In this document: positions 15,821 through 22,838 of the stretch, one piece after another
How the letters are laid out: the number at the start of each line of letters is the position of its first letter
Position numbering within the stretch: the stretch's first letter is position 1
NCBI GenBank assembly: GCA_963682175.1
Contig: CAVMKL010000035.1
Location: 27,355 to 91,354, forward strand
Source: Triglochin maritima
Taxonomy: Eukaryota > Streptophyta > Magnoliopsida > Alismatales > Juncaginaceae
Length of the DNA: 64,000 nucleotides
Direction: 5' to 3'
Program-made: the position numbers and the translations under genes
Notes under the pieces: generated by a model
What the model was told of the DNA's origin: nothing
The model's database searches: none
Seen by the model: the letters and a program-made list of their open reading frames with translations, nothing else

Positions 15821-16942
15821 ATGGGCTTGTTCAACCGCGGCCAAGCCGCATCGGCGCTGATCTTGGATGGCAAGCGAGCTGTCCGTGCGTATCTCGGTGA
15901 TCAACTGGTGTGGGACGGCACGATGGATGCCTTCGTGCCGATTCCTCAAATTCTGGTGTCGGTCGTGATGGCAGACCCGGTTGTGTCGGCTACTGTTCGC
16001 ACCGTAGCACCGCTCATCACTGCCTCGGCTCAGGTTTACGAACCGTCCGTCTCCGGAACGGCAACTGTCCGACCCGAAACAGCAATACTCGTAGCTGGTG
16101 TTGTCTATGCGCCCGATGTCTCGGCCGAGGCGTTGATCGAGGTACCTGCGATTTCGGTGTCAGCGATCGTGCTGGCACCCACTGTGTCCGAGGCGTTCGA
16201 TGCGACAGTCGAAGTGCCGTTCATCCAGGTGACTGCTGGCATGTACTCGCCTAAGATCACCGCGGACTACGCGGCTACCGTTCCGATCATCGCGGCGTTC
16301 GCAGAGTTGTTGGCTCCGTTGGTGACCGCAACGGGAACAGCTGTGATCAATGCTCCGATGATCGCGGTAACTGGGTCAGTGAACGCGCCGGCAGTGATCG
16401 GTTCAAGTGCAGTGACAGCCCCTCTGATTGCGGTTTCAGCGACTGTGTACGCGCCCGAGATTCGGCGGGACGCGAAGGTCATCGCGCCGTCGATCACGGG
16501 CACAGCAACGGCTTACGTACCGAACGTTCAGGCGATCAACTTCAGCCCGTCTGGGATGACGAAGAACGGTAACTGGGTTCCGACGGCCAATGGGGCGTGG
16601 CTTGTCGTGCCCGCGTGGACAGCGGATTCCGGTTCGACAGTATCCGGCGATGGTGTTCAAGCTCGGGGCGCGAAGGCGAATGCTGTCGTGTCAGGGCAAC
16701 TCAGCATTACTCTGTCGACCGGCGCTTACCAGGTGAGTGTGCGGCTGAAAGTAGATGGCGTAGTCGTGAAGACCATCACGGACTACCCCCTGACCGGATA
16801 CGCGACGACGAATGTTCCAATCGCATCCGATCCGATGGCAATCACCACCGGTCAAGTCGCGACGATCGAATGCTGGTTCACGAACTTCTCGAACTCGTTC
16901 CCGATCCAATCCGGAGCGAACACCTACGTCCGCATCACCTGA
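15821..16942 (+). CDS. Repeat-containing tail fibre protein
   Basis: A 373-residue protein with an AGGAGG ribosome binding site. Residues 1-35 form a head (LILDGKRAVRAYLGDQLVWDG) shared with other actinophage fibres. Residues 40-235 consist of about ten imperfect repeats of 18-20 residues with the theme 'V.AP.I.VSA.VYAP.V', suggesting a stacked beta fibre. Residues 240-373 are a non-repetitive C-terminal domain (GAYQVSVRLKVDGVVV), probably receptor binding. The gene is the last large gene of the late operon. Confidence 0.7.
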   Translation: MGLFNRGQAASALILDGKRAVRAYLGDQLVWDGTMDAFVPIPQILVSVVMADPVVSATVRTVAPLITASAQVYEPSVSGTATVRPETAILVAGVVYAPDVSAEALIEVPAISVSAIVLAPTVSEAFDATVEVPFIQVTAGMYSPKITADYAATVPIIAAFAELLAPLVTATGTAVINAPMIAVTGSVNAPAVIGSSAVTAPLIAVSATVYAPEIRRDAKVIAPSITGTATAYVPNVQAINFSPSGMTKNGNWVPTANGAWLVVPAWTADSGSTVSGDGVQARGAKANAVVSGQLSITLSTGAYQVSVRLKVDGVVVKTITDYPLTGYATTNVPIASDPMAITTGQVATIECWFTNFSNSFPIQSGANTYVRIT

Positions 16943-16963
16943 CCGGGCTGAGACAATCAGGGT

Positions 16964-17101
16964 ATGGCTTTCGAACCTGACCCCGACACCGGCCAACCCG
17001 GCACCGTGAAACTCGCTGACGGACGCTGGGCGTACCGCTGGAAAGATGCACCGGACGCCGAACTGATCATCATGAAGCAACCGGAAACACCCGCAGAATG
17101 A
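16964..17101 (+). CDS. Small late protein, 45 residues
   Basis: The last rightward gene before the terminator. It encodes 45 residues, acidic at the start (EPDPDTGQPG) with a compact aromatic segment (DGRWAYRWKDAPDAELIIM). The ribosome binding site is weak (CAGGG). The fixed frame and its place between fibre gene and terminator support a real gene, but function is unknown. Confidence 0.5.
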   Translation: MAFEPDPDTGQPGTVKLADGRWAYRWKDAPDAELIIMKQPETPAE

Positions 17102-17102
17102 C

Positions 17103-17139
17103 AAAAGCCCCCAACCTCATCGCGAGGTTGGGGGCTTTT
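17103..17139 (+). terminator. Strong intrinsic terminator of the late operon, bidirectional
   Basis: A perfect 16-bp stem, AAAAGCCCCCAACCTC and GAGGTTGGGGGCTTTT, with a five-base loop. Flanking A and T tracts make it act in both directions, stopping the rightward late operon and the leftward gene pair that starts near 17.7 kb. Confidence 0.95.
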
Positions 17140-17154
17140 CGTCGTCTAACGATG

Positions 17155-17502
17155 TCAGCAGTCGACTAGGTCGGCTCGCTTCACTGAGGAGAAGAAGTCA
17201 TCAGCCTCAGGCATGGAGTTTTCCCAGCCTGGGGTGTGGCCTCCGGTTTGATGGATGGCGGTCCGCGCTGCGGCGATGGCGTCGTTGATCGCACCACCCT
17301 CGGTGTCGGCGTCGACATACATCGAGATGGTGAGTGTGCGCTCTCCGAAGTCGACACCGAGGTCGACGTCGCTCACACCGGTCAGTCCCTCGAAGGCATC
17401 CATCAATGGGTCGATGATGCTCTCAAGGTCGTTGTTGTCGCGTCGGACTCCGACTATCAGTTCGACGTAGTAGGTGGTGGTGCCTACTTCTGCTCGAAGC
17501 AT
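17155..17502 (-). CDS. Partner of the HicA-like protein, unknown family
   Basis: The ATG at 17502 has a GAGGAGG ribosome binding site, so I prefer it to the longer frame from 17589. The 115-residue protein has alternating strands and helices (TYYVELIVGVRRD, TLTISMYVDAD, AINDAIAAARTAIHQ). It overlaps the end of the HicA-like gene by 19 bases, the geometry of a toxin-antitoxin pair, but it is not a typical HicB. It may be a new antitoxin or an accessory protein. Confidence 0.6.
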   Translation of the reverse strand: MLRAEVGTTTYYVELIVGVRRDNNDLESIIDPLMDAFEGLTGVSDVDLGVDFGERTLTISMYVDADTEGGAINDAIAAARTAIHQTGGHTPGWENSMPEADDFFSSVKRADLVDC

Positions 17503-17699
17503 CCTGTCCTCCTCAGCTTTCCTTCTAGATTCTGTTGATACATAGGGTTCGATGGCGTCAGATGCACTGTGCTGATATGGAGCTTGCAAGGACAGTAGAC
17601 CTTGTAGTACTTGGTCTTGACTACCCGCCAGCCTTGATTTTCGAGCTCTTTTAACAGTGCTTCCAGTTCCTTGATCGGATGACGGGGTCTAGTCGGCAT
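17484..17699 (-). CDS. HicA-like small protein (possible mRNA interferase toxin)
   Basis: A 71-residue protein with the features of the HicA fold: an N-terminal helix (IKELEALLKELENQGW), a basic strand pair (RVVKTKYYKVYCP), a strand with His and a C-terminal LRRTGC segment. HicA proteins cleave mRNA and are neutralised by a partner gene downstream, as here. The usual catalytic His lies in a GSH-like motif that is not exact in this sequence, so activity is uncertain. A -10 TATATT ends six bases before the ATG with no ribosome binding site, so the transcript may be leaderless. Confidence 0.6.
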   Translation of the reverse strand: MPTRPRHPIKELEALLKELENQGWRVVKTKYYKVYCPCKLHISTVHLTPSNPMYQQNLEGKLRRTGCFEQK

Positions 17700-18090
17700 C
17701 CGGGCAATATATCCCTTGTATCGGGTCGTGCACCCACTATGCGCTACTTGCCGCTACATTCCATCACTAAGTCGTCAAAATTACATTGCGTGTTACGTCA
17801 CGATCAGGACACGATACGCGTTGCTGCCATGGTACGTCGAAGCCCACCTGTGCTGCCGAATGAGTCAGGTGGGCATCGAACTATTCAGTTGTGGTGCGGC
17901 GATCACTGACGGCTTCCCTTCCGTCTCCTGCCAACAGTGCCGACGCTACCAGGTATCGAACAGATGTGCGAGGGAAAGTGTGTTGACCGCGTCAACATGA
18001 CCATCCATAACCGCTGGTCAACTGGCTGCGTCAACAATCACGGAAGACGCAATAAATACTCCCTGACCTGCGCGTATACCCTGTTTTCGC
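17700..18090. other. Attachment-site left arm region without genes
   Basis: No supported gene is found here. The rightward frames are short, lack ribosome binding sites and resemble no protein. A 9-bp stem (GCCCACCTG 17842-17850 with CAGGTGGGC 17866-17874) is present without a T-run. From 17981 on, heptamers TGTTGAC/GTCAACA occur that are likely integrase arm sites. Confidence 0.6.
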
Positions 18091-18183
18091 AGGGGTTCGA
18101 ATCCCCTTAGCTCCACCATATCGATGCAGGTCAGAGACCTGCAAGGTGAAAAAAATGTTGACGGTCAACACGCCACGTCAACA
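17981..18183. promoter_or_regulatory. Integrase arm-type binding sites around attP
   Basis: The heptamer TGTTGAC or its complement GTCAACA occurs at 17981-17987, 17991-17997 and 18030-18036 on the left and at 18156-18162, 18164-18170 and 18177-18183 on the right of the core. A near copy, GTCAACT, lies at 18017-18023. Two pairs form inverted repeats. This two-sided distribution around the tRNA-like core is what a lambda-type tyrosine integrase needs. Confidence 0.75.
18091..18118 (+). other. attP core / prophage junction carrying a tRNA 3' end
   Basis: The sequence reads as a tRNA T-arm (AGGGG TTCGAAT CCCCT), acceptor strand TAGCTCC, discriminator A and CCA. The acceptor fits tRNA-Ala (5' GGGGCTA). 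Both flanks are phage sequence, so this is the attP configuration between two prophage copies. It differs from the outer right end at one base (A at 18101, G at 57176) and by a coded CCA end. Confidence 0.8.
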
Positions 18184-18208
18184 CCTGTCACACAACGACG
18201 ATACGATG

Positions 18209-18232
18209 ACCTCCCTAACCGGGAGGTTTTTT
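18209..18232 (+). terminator. Terminator-like hairpin overlapping the integrase leader
   Basis: ACCTCCC (18209-18215) pairs with GGGAGGT (18221-18227) and is followed by six T residues. The GGGAGG is also the only ribosome binding site-like sequence before the integrase ATG at 18239. The hairpin can therefore stop read-through from the left and may also hide the integrase ribosome binding site. Confidence 0.7.
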
Positions 18233-18238
18233 CGTTTC

Positions 18239-19342
18239 ATGGCATCCATTCGACCACGAACCACCAAAGCGGGCACGCCCTACTACCAGGTTCTGTACCG
18301 GCACAACGGCACGCAATCCTCGGACAGCTTCGACGATCCGAAGGAAGCCACCAAGTACAAGAAGCTGTTGGAGCAGATCGGACCCGATGCAGCGCAAGAG
18401 CTGATGTTCGGCGCGGAAGCATTACCCGAAGAGATCCCCGCCCTGACGGTGACAGAGTGGTGCACCGAGTACATCGACCATCTGACTGGCGTCGAGGAAG
18501 CAACGAAGAACAAGTACCGCTCGTACCTCCGCCGCGACATTGATCCGATTCTTGGTTTTCTGCCGCTATCTGTGGTGAACGAGAAGGCGATCTCGAAGTG
18601 GGTCCAGGCGCAGGAGGGATCCTCGAAGACCATCGCCAACAAGCATGGGTTCTTGTCGGGTGCGTTCAACGGTGCTGTGCGAGCGAATCACATTGAAGTG
18701 AACCCGTGTGACGGTCGGAGGTTGCCGGCGCGGCACAAGGAAGATGAGCCGGTGTTCTTGACTCCAACTGAGTTCGTTCGAGTGCGGGATGTTGTGGTCG
18801 AGCAATGGCGTCCGTTGACGGTGTTTCTGGTGTCGACGGGGATGCGGTTCTCGGAGGCGACTGCGTTTCAGGTGGGCGATCTGAATGTGGAGGAGAAGAC
18901 GGGACGGATTGTGCGGGCCTGGAAGTACACGGGCGAGGCGAAGCGGAAACTTGGGCCGCCGAAGTCCCGGAAATCTGTGCGGACGATCAACCTGTCAGAT
19001 CAGGCGATCGAGGCGTGCGGCGATCTAAAGGGGCGCGCACCGGATGAGTTCGTGTTCACAAATCGTCTCGGGCGCCCGGTCACTGCTCAACTTTTTCACA
19101 ACAAGGCGTGGCGGCCGATGATAGCGGAGCTGTCCGACAGATTAGGGAAGAAGCCGCGGCCACATGATCTTCGGCATTCGTGCGCAAGTTGGATGATCGC
19201 GGCCGGGGTGCCGCTGCCTGTCATTCAGCAGCACCTCGGCCACGAGTCGATCACGACGACGATCAACATTTACGGGCATCTGGATCGCCGTGCCGCGCAA
19301 GCAGCATCGGCAGCCCTCACAGCAGCACTCGAAGGGCTCTGA
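18239..19342 (+). CDS. int: Tyrosine-family integrase
   Basis: The ATG at 18239 gives 367 residues starting MASIRPR, a typical integrase N-terminus. The frame is open from 18146, but that part overlaps arm sites and the hairpin. An N-terminal arm-binding domain with RTTKAGTPYYQVLYR is followed by a core-binding domain and a catalytic domain with R in TGMRFSEA, HDLRHS, LGHES and the nucleophile Y in INIYGHL. It recombines attP with the tRNA gene 3' end. It sits directly beside the att core, as in most tRNA-integrating phages. Confidence 0.95.
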   Translation: MASIRPRTTKAGTPYYQVLYRHNGTQSSDSFDDPKEATKYKKLLEQIGPDAAQELMFGAEALPEEIPALTVTEWCTEYIDHLTGVEEATKNKYRSYLRRDIDPILGFLPLSVVNEKAISKWVQAQEGSSKTIANKHGFLSGAFNGAVRANHIEVNPCDGRRLPARHKEDEPVFLTPTEFVRVRDVVVEQWRPLTVFLVSTGMRFSEATAFQVGDLNVEEKTGRIVRAWKYTGEAKRKLGPPKSRKSVRTINLSDQAIEACGDLKGRAPDEFVFTNRLGRPVTAQLFHNKAWRPMIAELSDRLGKKPRPHDLRHSCASWMIAAGVPLPVIQQHLGHESITTTINIYGHLDRRAAQAASAALTAALEGL

Positions 19343-19345
19343 CCT

Positions 19346-20005
19346 TTATCGTGGCAGCTCGCTTTTGTATTGCGGGCAGAAGGCGGAGACTGCCGCGCCA
19401 ACGAGTTGTCCTGCATTCTCAGGCGTCCAACTGTCAGGGCCGTTGAAGTAGGTCATCAGCGAAATGTCCATGAACTCTTCGCCTTTCCTGAAGCTGGCGC
19501 AGGCTGTTCGTCCGGCTTCGAGTGCCGTTGAATCTGGGGTGTCAGGGAATCCGATGAGTGTCAGTGTCCCCAGGAATAGGAACTCGGGGTCGTCGGCCGG
19601 GTTGTAGTTGGTCGTTGCAGCAGCATGTGAGGTCGTCGTGACTGGTGGTGCGGCTGCGACGGTTGTTCGCACTGTTGTAGTCGTCGGCCTGACCGTTGTC
19701 GTGGTGGTCGGTGCCGCTTCGGATGTGGTGGTTTCTGCGGCGACTGTTTCGGCATCGTCTTTGCGGTTGGCAAGAGCGTTGACGCCGAAGTATGCGGCGA
19801 TGAGCACTGCGACTACGCCTGCGCCGATGAGTGCTCGTTTGCGATCTTTGGCGAGCTTCTCGGGGTCAATGGGCTCGGGTGGCGCGGGTGGTGGTGTCGG
19901 TTGAGGCAGGGGCTGTGTGGCACTAGTCCACTGTTGGCCGTCCCAGTAGCGGAACTGCTGGTTGCCTTCTGGGTCGGGATGCCAGCCGGGGCCAGGTGTG
20001 GTCAT
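19346..20005 (-). CDS. DUF2510-DUF732 membrane protein, likely expressed in the lysogen
   Basis: A 219-residue protein. Residues 5-30 are a DUF2510 motif (PGWHPDPEGNQQFRYWDGQQWT, in part), then a Pro-rich linker, a membrane segment near 58-78 (ALIGAGVVAVLIAAYFGVNAL), a long Thr/Ala-rich stalk, and a C-terminal DUF732-like domain with two Cys (FLGTLTLIGFPDT, GRTACASF, VSAFCPQY). It is probably anchored with the C-terminal domain outside the membrane. Such genes next to prophage repressors are suspected of superinfection exclusion. It is convergent with the integrase. Confidence 0.75.
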   Translation of the reverse strand: MTTPGPGWHPDPEGNQQFRYWDGQQWTSATQPLPQPTPPPAPPEPIDPEKLAKDRKRALIGAGVVAVLIAAYFGVNALANRKDDAETVAAETTTSEAAPTTTTTVRPTTTTVRTTVAAAPPVTTTSHAAATTNYNPADDPEFLFLGTLTLIGFPDTPDSTALEAGRTACASFRKGEEFMDISLMTYFNGPDSWTPENAGQLVGAAVSAFCPQYKSELPR

Positions 20006-20030
20006 TGTCGTGCCTTTCAGGTGGGGGCGC

Positions 20031-20462
20031 TTAGTTTGAGCGTCGGTCCAGTTCGGAATTAATGTAAGCCCGCTCGTGCGGGGTCAGCGTTCGGACCCGC
20101 ACGAGAAGCGTGTGCAGGTCTGTCCAGAGTTCCCAGGCGCATTCGTCGTCGGGCTGTCCTCGCGTCCAAACGAGTGCATTGACGAGAGAGTCGAGAGGGA
20201 TCAGTAGCCGTGCTGCGAGTTCGTCGACCAGTTTCTCTTCGCGGGCCTCGTAGCGTGGATCTGTGGAGGGGAGTCCGCGCTCGAGATGGATCAACTCGTG
20301 AGTGAGGACTGATCGTCGTGCGGCTTGTGTGAGGGTGCGGCAGATGCATATGTCGGTGCCGTCTGTGTAGCCCGCTACGCCCTCGGGGAGTTCGCGGGTG
20401 CAGTCGATCACGGTGTCGGCGTGTTTGTTTCGCGCTGTCCGCCAAGGGTGGTATCGGGTCAT
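20031..20462 (-). CDS. ImmA/IrrE-type metallopeptidase
   Basis: A 143-residue protein with the zinc protease motif HELIH (in LTHELIHLERG) followed by a helix with acidic residues (EEKLVDELAARLLIP). ImmA-type proteases cleave the prophage repressor when the host is damaged or signalled. The gene lies 41 bp downstream of the repressor gene in the same direction, so both are probably made in the lysogen and act as a switch. Confidence 0.85.
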   Translation of the reverse strand: MTRYHPWRTARNKHADTVIDCTRELPEGVAGYTDGTDICICRTLTQAARRSVLTHELIHLERGLPSTDPRYEAREEKLVDELAARLLIPLDSLVNALVWTRGQPDDECAWELWTDLHTLLVRVRTLTPHERAYINSELDRRSN

Positions 20463-20503
20463 GCGCGGACTGTAGACAGTGATACCGACAACTTAGAACA
20501 CGA

Positions 20504-20971
20504 CTAGTCGGATCTGGTTTCCTTGTTTCTCCTGGACGCCGCGATTGGCGGCGAAGCGGTAATCGGACGGACAACCCTGAGCGGTTGATTCTGGGAAGTC
20601 TCGTCCTCAGGCTTGACACCGATCTTGCTGGCGGCCATGACTCGGATGATCTCGTCTAGGGCGTCGCGTTCTCGTTGGTCGAGAAGGTCGGCTTCGGAGG
20701 GTGGGGTGTAGGGCTTCGCAACTTCGCGGGTCTGGCCGATCCAGCGGGATAGTTCGCGTACGTCGATGCGGAGGGCGTCGGCGATCTTAGCGACTGTGGC
20801 TGGTTTTGGTTTGGCGTTGCCGGCGCGGATGTTGGTGATGGTAGATGTGCCGATTCCGAGGTGTTCGGCTAGTGCGCGGTGCGAGGGGGATTCGCCGTCA
20901 CGCTTGTCCACGAAGCCAGCTTTGACGAGCGCTGCGTCCCACAGATCGTCTGTGGTGGGTCCGGGGTTCAT
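20504..20971 (-). CDS. Immunity repressor, XRE family
   Basis: A 155-residue protein with an N-terminal helix-turn-helix (about residues 28-75: SHRALAEHLGIGTSTITNI, then KPATVAKIADAL) and a C-terminal region ending in basic residues. It probably binds the GTCTACA palindromes upstream and keeps early genes silent. A half-site overlaps its own start region (20972-20978), which suggests autoregulation. It lies upstream of the ImmA-like gene. Confidence 0.85.
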   Translation of the reverse strand: MNPGPTTDDLWDAALVKAGFVDKRDGESPSHRALAEHLGIGTSTITNIRAGNAKPKPATVAKIADALRIDVRELSRWIGQTREVAKPYTPPSEADLLDQRERDALDEIIRVMAASKIGVKPEDETSQNQPLRVVRPITASPPIAASRRNKETRSD

Positions 20972-21173
20972 GTCTACAAACGTTCCTCACGGCGGCAGTG
21001 TTCGAATAGTCAGAGTGTAGACGCGCTGTCTACAAATTCCATCACTGTGATCTGCATTGCTTGAGGTATGGGTCGAAAATCGCCAATTCAGGTGTAGACA
21101 AAAGTGTCTACACCGTCTACTGTCTTGTGGGACGGTAGACAGAGCGTCTACAGTGAAACGGAAAGGCAAAGCC
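20972..21173. promoter_or_regulatory. Divergent lysogeny switch: operators and early promoter
   Basis: Three palindromes built on TGTAGAC/GTCTACA lie at 21016-21034 (5-bp spacer), 21091-21114 (9-bp arms, 6-bp spacer) and 21135-21152 (5-bp spacer). Half-sites lie at 20972-20978 and 21115-21120. A good rightward promoter is TAGACA (21095-21100), 17 bp, TACTGT (21118-21123). Its -35 lies inside the strongest operator and another operator follows the start point. Leftward promoter hexamers are less clear. Confidence 0.8.
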
Positions 21174-21452
21174 ATGAAAAACAAGCAATCTGAATGGAGG
21201 CTCGACGTGATCGTGAACGCCGACCTGTTGGTCGAATACATGGAGTACAACGACATGTCCGTCCGAGAACTGGCATCGAGGGTGAAGTGCTCCCACTCCA
21301 CCATCGGCCACTACCGAACTGGCAAGCGAAAGCACTGCCCGCAGAACCGGGCGAAGCTGATCGCCAAGGAGCTTCGAGCCCCCAGGAAGGCCCTTTTTAT
21401 GCCTGAACCGTTGCGTGTCACGCGTGACAAACGACAATTGGTTTCGGCATGA
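21174..21452 (+). CDS. Cro-like helix-turn-helix protein
   Basis: The ATG at 21174 follows GGAAAGG and gives 92 residues. A helix-turn-helix is seen near residues 25-60 (MSVRELASRVKCSHSTIGHYRTG). It is the first rightward gene after the operators, the place of Cro or an early regulator. The C-terminus is basic. The longer frame from 21057 runs through the promoter and is rejected. Confidence 0.75.
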   Translation: MKNKQSEWRLDVIVNADLLVEYMEYNDMSVRELASRVKCSHSTIGHYRTGKRKHCPQNRAKLIAKELRAPRKALFMPEPLRVTRDKRQLVSA

Positions 21453-21464
21453 AGGCACGAAAAA

Positions 21465-21490
21465 GCCCGCCCTCTTGCAGGAGGACGGGC
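21465..21490 (-). terminator. Hairpin with U-tract on the minus strand
   Basis: GCCCGCCCTC (21465-21474) pairs with GAGGACGGGC (21481-21490) with one mismatch. On the minus strand it is followed by TTTTTC, as in an intrinsic terminator for leftward transcripts. On the plus strand it has no T-run. It may protect the switch region from antisense transcription. Confidence 0.5.
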
Positions 21491-21520
21491 GAGGCAATCA
21501 CCAATCGGAAGGAAAAGCGA

Positions 21521-21712
21521 ATGCACGTAAAGGATATCACTCCTGAGTTGCAGGAAGCAGTGGACAGATTTGATGACGTGTTCGACTTTCACTACCCGCA
21601 TCTGCGGGTTCCGGGGACCGTCGGCGTAACGCACGAAGGCTGCACGGTTGAGGCCCTCGACGCTGCGACTGACTTGTTCATCGACTCACTGCCTGTGTCG
21701 GTGATCCTATGA
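21521..21712 (+). CDS. Small acidic early protein
   Basis: The ATG at 21521 follows GGAAGGA. The 63-residue acidic protein (EAVDRFDDVFDFHYPHL) has no known motif. Its stop overlaps the start of the exonuclease gene, which suggests shared translation and perhaps a role in recombination or host takeover. Not recognised. Confidence 0.6.
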   Translation: MHVKDITPELQEAVDRFDDVFDFHYPHLRVPGTVGVTHEGCTVEALDAATDLFIDSLPVSVIL

Positions 21713-22629
21713 CCACTCTGACTGGATTCCAGCTTCCCGAACCTCTCGCTCCTGGCACCGCGGAGTGGTGGACGAAGTACTCGGCGTCGAAGGTCGCAGC
21801 GATCTGTGGTTTGTCGAAGTGGGACACCGAACGATCGATCTACGACGGCATCACAGGCGTAGTGCCGCCGCAGCCGCAGACCGATGTGCAGGGCCGCGGG
21901 CATGAGTTCGAGCCGCTGATTCGTGGTTGGTTCTCGAACATGCATCTCGATTGGACGATCGAGGAAACGTCGACATGGCAGCACAGTCTTCGTGATTGGC
22001 AGACAGCGGATCCGGACGGGATTGTCACGTTGCCTGACGGCACGGTCGAACTGTTGGAGATCAAGACAGCCGACGACATTCACTCGTGGGGTGATGAGGT
22101 TCCGATCGGTTATCTGGTGCAGGTGATGTGGCAGATGGATGTGATCGGTGCTCGCCGTACGCATCTCGCGGCGTGCGGTCCGTTCGAACTGTTCCATCGT
22201 CGCCCGAAGGTGTTTGTCATCGACTACGACGCTCGGGATGCGGCGGTGCTGCGGGAGCGGGTGTTGAAGTTCCAGGCGCGTGTTGAGGCTGGCGATCAGC
22301 CGGCGGCGGATCATTCGCGTGATTGTGATCGGTTGTCGGTTCGGTATGCGAATACATCGATTGCTGATGATCCGGGTGTGGATGTTCCGGCGGAGATCGC
22401 GGTTCCGTATTTGGAGGCGTTTGCGGCGGAAGCTGCTGTGGCGCTGGAGAAGAAGCGGACCGGGTCGGTGCTCCTCGAATACTTGGGTTCGTCGAAGAAG
22501 GCGACGTTCAACGGTCACACGATCGCGTCGCGTGTCAATAGCAAGGGTGCGCCGTCTATCCGCGCCACGTCTGGCCTCGCGGAGAAGGCTCCCGAAATCT
22601 TGAAGCCACGAAAGGCAGAAGCAGCATGA
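21709..22629 (+). CDS. YqaJ-family exonuclease (lambda Exo-like)
   Basis: A 306-residue protein with YqaJ viral recombinase features: an N-terminal S-A-S-K-V-A helix (YSASKVAAICGLS), QGRGHEFEPLI, DPDGIV and the nuclease motif EIKTAD, followed by QVMWQMDV. It degrades 5' strands at DNA ends to feed the RecT/Bet annealase encoded two genes downstream. ATGA overlaps link the cluster. Confidence 0.9.
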   Translation: MTTLTGFQLPEPLAPGTAEWWTKYSASKVAAICGLSKWDTERSIYDGITGVVPPQPQTDVQGRGHEFEPLIRGWFSNMHLDWTIEETSTWQHSLRDWQTADPDGIVTLPDGTVELLEIKTADDIHSWGDEVPIGYLVQVMWQMDVIGARRTHLAACGPFELFHRRPKVFVIDYDARDAAVLRERVLKFQARVEAGDQPAADHSRDCDRLSVRYANTSIADDPGVDVPAEIAVPYLEAFAAEAAVALEKKRTGSVLLEYLGSSKKATFNGHTIASRVNSKGAPSIRATSGLAEKAPEILKPRKAEAA

Positions 22630-22838
22630 CTGAGTACCTGATCGCAACGTCCGGGTGTGATGACACAACACGCGCCTTCGTCATCCTGACCGACGCCGAA
22701 GCGGAAACCGTGAAGACGATCGCTTCGGCGATCAACGTTCGCGCCGGAGGCTGCAAGCCCTCCCTATCCATCAGCCTGTGGGCTGATGCCAGCGCCTATG
22801 AACGTGAAGAAGCCACCGAACCGATCGACGAGGACTGA
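22626..22838 (+). CDS. Small protein between exonuclease and annealase
   Basis: A 70-residue protein overlapping its neighbours by four bases on the left and one base on the right. It has a short strand start (TEYLIATSGCDD) and an acidic tail (EATEPIDED). The position between two recombination genes suggests a small accessory protein. Not recognised. Confidence 0.55.
   Translation: MTEYLIATSGCDDTTRAFVILTDAEAETVKTIASAINVRAGGCKPSLSISLWADASAYEREEATEPIDED

Larger units (their letters stand above)
1..18117 (+). mobile_element. Right-hand part of first prophage copy (siphophage), tandem with a full copy
   Basis: This segment repeats 39076-57192 at a constant offset of 39,075 bp, and all translated genes I compared are identical. 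It begins inside the major capsid gene and runs through head, tail, lysis and fibre genes to the attachment site at about 18.1 kb. The left part of this copy lies outside the window. It is either a second integrated copy in tandem or an assembly product of circular phage DNA. Confidence 0.9.

Noticed and set aside
15940..16530. Possible CRISPR array
   Set aside because: The repeats are protein-level repeats in a tail fibre frame, with variable DNA and no spacers. No CRISPR array or cas gene is seen in the window.
17716..18000. Rightward 94-residue frame in the attachment region
   Set aside because: No ribosome binding site, Cys-rich random composition, and it overlaps integrase arm sites. 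Treated as non-coding.
18146..18238. Integrase start at 18146
   Set aside because: The extension crosses arm sites and the terminator hairpin. The MASIRPR start at 18239 matches integrase N-termini.
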